In this document: piece after piece, positions 61,487 to 64,000 of the stretch
How positions within the stretch are numbered: position 1 is the stretch's first letter
How the letters are laid out: each line of letters opens with the position of its first letter
Assembly: GCF_022538115.1 (NCBI RefSeq)
Contig: NZ_JAKZAL010000007.1
Coordinates: forward strand, 62,001-126,000
DNA length: 64,000 bases
Source: Cognataquiflexum rubidum
GTDB lineage: Bacteria; Bacteroidota; Bacteroidia; Cytophagales; Cyclobacteriaceae
Reading direction: 5' to 3'
Position numbers and translations under genes: made by a program
The notes under the pieces: model-generated
Database searches by the model: none
What the model was told of the DNA's origin: nothing
Seen by the model: only the letters and a program-made list of their open reading frames with translations

Positions 61487-63171
61487 TTTCTTATCTTCTC
61501 AATTCCGGTATTTGCCTTTCTGTGATGTTTCTTTTTTACCATTTGGTATTGAGAAAGGAGAATATGTTTGCCTTCAACAGGTATTTTCTCTTGGTAAGTT
61601 TGGCTTTTTCTCTGCTTGTTCCATTTATTTCCTTGCCCTCTTTTTTTCCTCCTATCATTTCTTCAGGGCAAAATGCAACTGTTGAAATTCAACAAATCTT
61701 TTTTACAGATGATATTCAGTCCCCAAATGAGAAAATTTCTGTTGGGGACCCTCAAAATCCTTTGACCAAAGATGTCTTCAGTGCTATTGGCTGGTCTGAG
61801 GTTTTGGGTTTGGTTTATATGATAGGATTATTGTTTTTGTTGGTAAGGTTCATGTTTCAAATCCTTGGCTTGGCAAAATTGATCAAAAATGGTGTGGTCA
61901 TCCAAAAGGAGAAGTATAAATTGGTTCTCCTTGATCAGGAAATCATGCCTTTCACTTTTCTGAATTATCTTTTTGTAAATCAAAAAACCTATTGTGGACC
62001 GGGACTTGAACTGGGGATTCTTCAACATGAATTAACCCATATTAAAGAAAAACACAGCATAGATATCCTTTTAATAGAGCTTTTGAAATCTGTCTTTTGG
62101 TTTAATCCGATATTCCTATTATATAAAAAGGCCATTCAGCTCAACCATGAGTTTTTGGCAGACCGAGAAGTTATTGCAGGTTCGAATGATATAATTCAAT
62201 ACCAGAAATTATTGATTTCGAAGGTCATAGGAGAGGAGTTTGTATTCAATCTCAGTAGCCCGATCAATTATTCGGTAACAAAAAACAGGCTGATTATGAT
62301 GAAAAAAACAACTTCAAAACGTCGGTCCTTGTTGCTCAAAATGGGAATGATACCGGTAATGGTACTGATGGGAGCGGCATTTAGCCAATCCACAGCAAAC
62401 CAAAGCAAGAAGTCAATTTTGCAGGATTTCTTGGTCAAGGATTTTGAAACATATATCAATGAAGCTTTAAGTGAGGAGTCTGATTTTATAATAGAATTGG
62501 AAAAATTGGACATCGGAGGTGCAAAGGCAGCCTATATGAAATTGACGGCCGATGAAAAGTCAAAATTTACGGAGTTTCCAATCTTGGAAGATGAGGCTTT
62601 GTCATACTTAGTGGAACTTCAAAAGGCAAAAGACAGAATCAAAGTCAGAATTAACTTTTCGAGCCCTCCAAAAAAAATGTCCATATCTGAAGACGTTTGG
62701 ACTAATTGGCTGAAATCAAAAAATATTGAAGTCATTGTTGATGATAAGAAGGAAGATATATCCATTCTTAGCAATTATTCGCCCAAAGATTTTGCGCTGT
62801 ATGAGGTAAGGGGAGTGGAAAAAAAGAAATTTCTAAAACCTGAACAATATAGACTGACATTGACAACCCATGATCATTTTTACGATAAATTCATCACTTC
62901 AAGGAAGAAAATACAGACAATCAGTGCAGCGTATCAAAACGGGGATATCGCCGAAATCCCGTATTTTATGAAGTATGTCTTAATGAATCCAAACGGGGAG
63001 TTGGAAGAATATTTTCCTGAAAATTATCTTCAGCGCGCACTTGAGGCGATTTTGACCCATGAATTTAAAGATTTCCCTAGCGCAAACGCAATCATGGATA
63101 TCAGAAAAGGCTTTTGGATCAATGTCACCAGGAACGGACAAAAAGAAATGGTGGTGGTTTCTTACAATTGA
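61483..63171 (+). CDS. M56 (BlaR1-like) membrane metallopeptidase
   Basis: A 562-residue protein with about four membrane helices in residues 1-300 (around 5-20, 35-58, 100-125 and 285-302). The zinc motif His182-Glu183-Leu-Thr-His186 is followed by NHEFLADREVI with the third ligand Glu. Residues about 310-562 face the periplasm. They lack a penicillin-binding domain and lack a TonB-like end, so the signal sensed is unknown. It overlaps the BlaI gene by four bases (ATGA), the normal sensor/repressor arrangement. Confidence 0.92.
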   Translation: MISYLLNSGICLSVMFLFYHLVLRKENMFAFNRYFLLVSLAFSLLVPFISLPSFFPPIISSGQNATVEIQQIFFTDDIQSPNEKISVGDPQNPLTKDVFSAIGWSEVLGLVYMIGLLFLLVRFMFQILGLAKLIKNGVVIQKEKYKLVLLDQEIMPFTFLNYLFVNQKTYCGPGLELGILQHELTHIKEKHSIDILLIELLKSVFWFNPIFLLYKKAIQLNHEFLADREVIAGSNDIIQYQKLLISKVIGEEFVFNLSSPINYSVTKNRLIMMKKTTSKRRSLLLKMGMIPVMVLMGAAFSQSTANQSKKSILQDFLVKDFETYINEALSEESDFIIELEKLDIGGAKAAYMKLTADEKSKFTEFPILEDEALSYLVELQKAKDRIKVRINFSSPPKKMSISEDVWTNWLKSKNIEVIVDDKKEDISILSNYSPKDFALYEVRGVEKKKFLKPEQYRLTLTTHDHFYDKFITSRKKIQTISAAYQNGDIAEIPYFMKYVLMNPNGELEEYFPENYLQRALEAILTHEFKDFPSANAIMDIRKGFWINVTRNGQKEMVVVSYN

Positions 63172-63242
63172 CGGCAGATAACCTGAAAATGCTAGAAAAT
63201 CAGGGCGCTTTCAGGCTATCTGGATCAATCTTAATTTCATGA

Positions 63243-64000
63243 TCAATAAGCAAAAGTCGTCAAGTGGGTGGCTGAAAATGTCTTGAAAACTTTGGCCATA
63301 TATTCACATTGTTGCGCATATATGCCGGGATTGTTGCAGTCAAGACCTCCCAAAGTGGCAGTGAGAACGATAAATTCTGCAGGAATCGGAATCGTAGACA
63401 CAGACATAAATGTTTTTTCACTTGACATTAACACAGTCATATATACATAGACCACATAGGTAAGACCATCCTGCCCGGTAATTCCCTCATTGGCAGCAGA
63501 AAGCACCCAGGCGATTTTCCGGTCAGGACCAAAATCCAAGGTATAGGAGTATTCTTCATCTATTGTGAATCCGCTTAGACCATACCTTTCCGCAAAATTG
63601 GTGTTGATTAGCTCTCCTACGGTTACAAGCAATTCATCAAAATCAGTTTCTGAAAAATCATTTTTAATTCCGATATGGTAGATATTCATGCCGTCATCTA
63701 TATCAGAAACCACCTGAAAAGCTTCTTCTTCATTGCTGTAAATCAATTCCTGCTCAACAGGTACGGCCAATACCACTCCGTTGTTGATGTCTTCAAAAAT
63801 ATTGAACCGCATGCCTTCATAGTCGAGGGTTATTTTTATATCCCCTTCCAATTCATCAGCAAATTTCATCAGGTTTTCAGGGTCATCAGAGGTTTCAACC
63901 ATTTCCATCAATGACCTGTTTTTGGTAGGATAAAATTCAAATTCATCTGTCTCCACAGGATCTGCATATGTTTGCTTTATCAGTTGCTCTTCTACATTTT
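63243..64000 (-). CDS. Hypothetical protein, 5' end beyond the window
   Basis: The minus-strand frame is open from the right edge to the stop at 63243. It runs at least 251 codons, beginning with VEEQLIKQTYADPVETDEFE before the first GTG-type start at 63956. That GTG is probably not the true start, since the upstream codons read like protein. The visible part is acidic and of mixed strand/helix type, with no membrane segment; it ends EYMAKVFKTFSA. No family recognised. It is convergent with the M56 gene. Confidence 0.7.
   Translation of the reverse strand, partial: NVEEQLIKQTYADPVETDEFEFYPTKNRSLMEMVETSDDPENLMKFADELEGDIKITLDYEGMRFNIFEDINNGVVLAVPVEQELIYSNEEEAFQVVSDIDDGMNIYHIGIKNDFSETDFDELLVTVGELINTNFAERYGLSGFTIDEEYSYTLDFGPDRKIAWVLSAANEGITGQDGLTYVVYVYMTVLMSSEKTFMSVSTIPIPAEFIVLTATLGGLDCNNPGIYAQQCEYMAKVFKTFSATHLTTFAY

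Overview
The window looks like chromosomal DNA of a Bacteroidota bacterium, probably order Cytophagales and near Cyclobacteriaceae (Algoriphagus/Aquiflexum-like). The evidence is AT-rich DNA, start codons without Shine-Dalgarno sequences, promoters of the TTG-N19-21-TAnnTTTG type, a sufBCDSET-brxA operon, the Bacteroidota-specific type VI secretion (T6SS) subunits TssN and TssO, many lipoprotein and beta-barrel genes, and REP-like palindromes beside a RAYT transposase. I saw no rRNA, tRNA, CRISPR array or prophage. The lineage is an inference from gene content.

Layout. Bases 1-3430 are an accessory stretch: two paralogous small secreted or membrane proteins (one cut by the left edge), decayed coding remnants, a collagen-like lipoprotein and a PEGA lipoprotein. 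Bases 3433-9389 carry a T6SS subtype iii baseplate/membrane block, tssE-tssF-tssG-tssN-tssK-tssO, with no sheath, Hcp, VgrG, ClpV or TssP in view. Bases 9566-13766 hold a subtilisin-like lipoprotein overlapping a secreted, membrane-anchored TPR-CHAT (caspase-like) protein. Bases 13830-18706 are housekeeping: PBP4-type carboxypeptidase, DUF423 protein, YggS, GH3-family protein and LysE-type exporter.

Bases 18800-25770 contain a RAYT transposase between clusters of palindromes, with a further orphan cluster near 25.6 kb. Between them lies the most unusual unit: two adjacent minus-strand genes (19876-22722). One encodes a polytopic membrane protein whose Asp/His motifs match the spacing of the CuC and CuD copper ligands of PmoC/AmoC. 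The other has the PmoB layout (periplasmic domain, two membrane helices, periplasmic domain) and His-rich motifs. No PmoA-like gene is present. This suggests a divergent relative of the copper membrane monooxygenases and needs structural confirmation.

Bases 24-31 kb hold two tandem beta-barrel genes, a penicillin-acylase-family hydrolase, a histidine kinase/response regulator pair followed by a degenerate receiver protein, a truncated esterase remnant, and a large inverted repeat that also occurs at 2.45 kb. Bases 31-46 kb are mostly minus-strand core genes: ATP-grasp ligase plus leucyl aminopeptidase, esterase, RsmE, DEAD-box helicase, acyl-CoA-binding protein, citrate synthase and the suf operon. 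Bases 46.4-64 kb carry an Lrp/AsnC regulator, secreted peptidases (M14 and S9), a beta-barrel gene and an NlpE/META lipoprotein bracketed by a direct repeat, formate-tetrahydrofolate ligase, a VPS10/BNR-repeat protein, a LolA-like protein, a BlaI/M56 sensor pair with an evident operator, and a gene running off the right edge.
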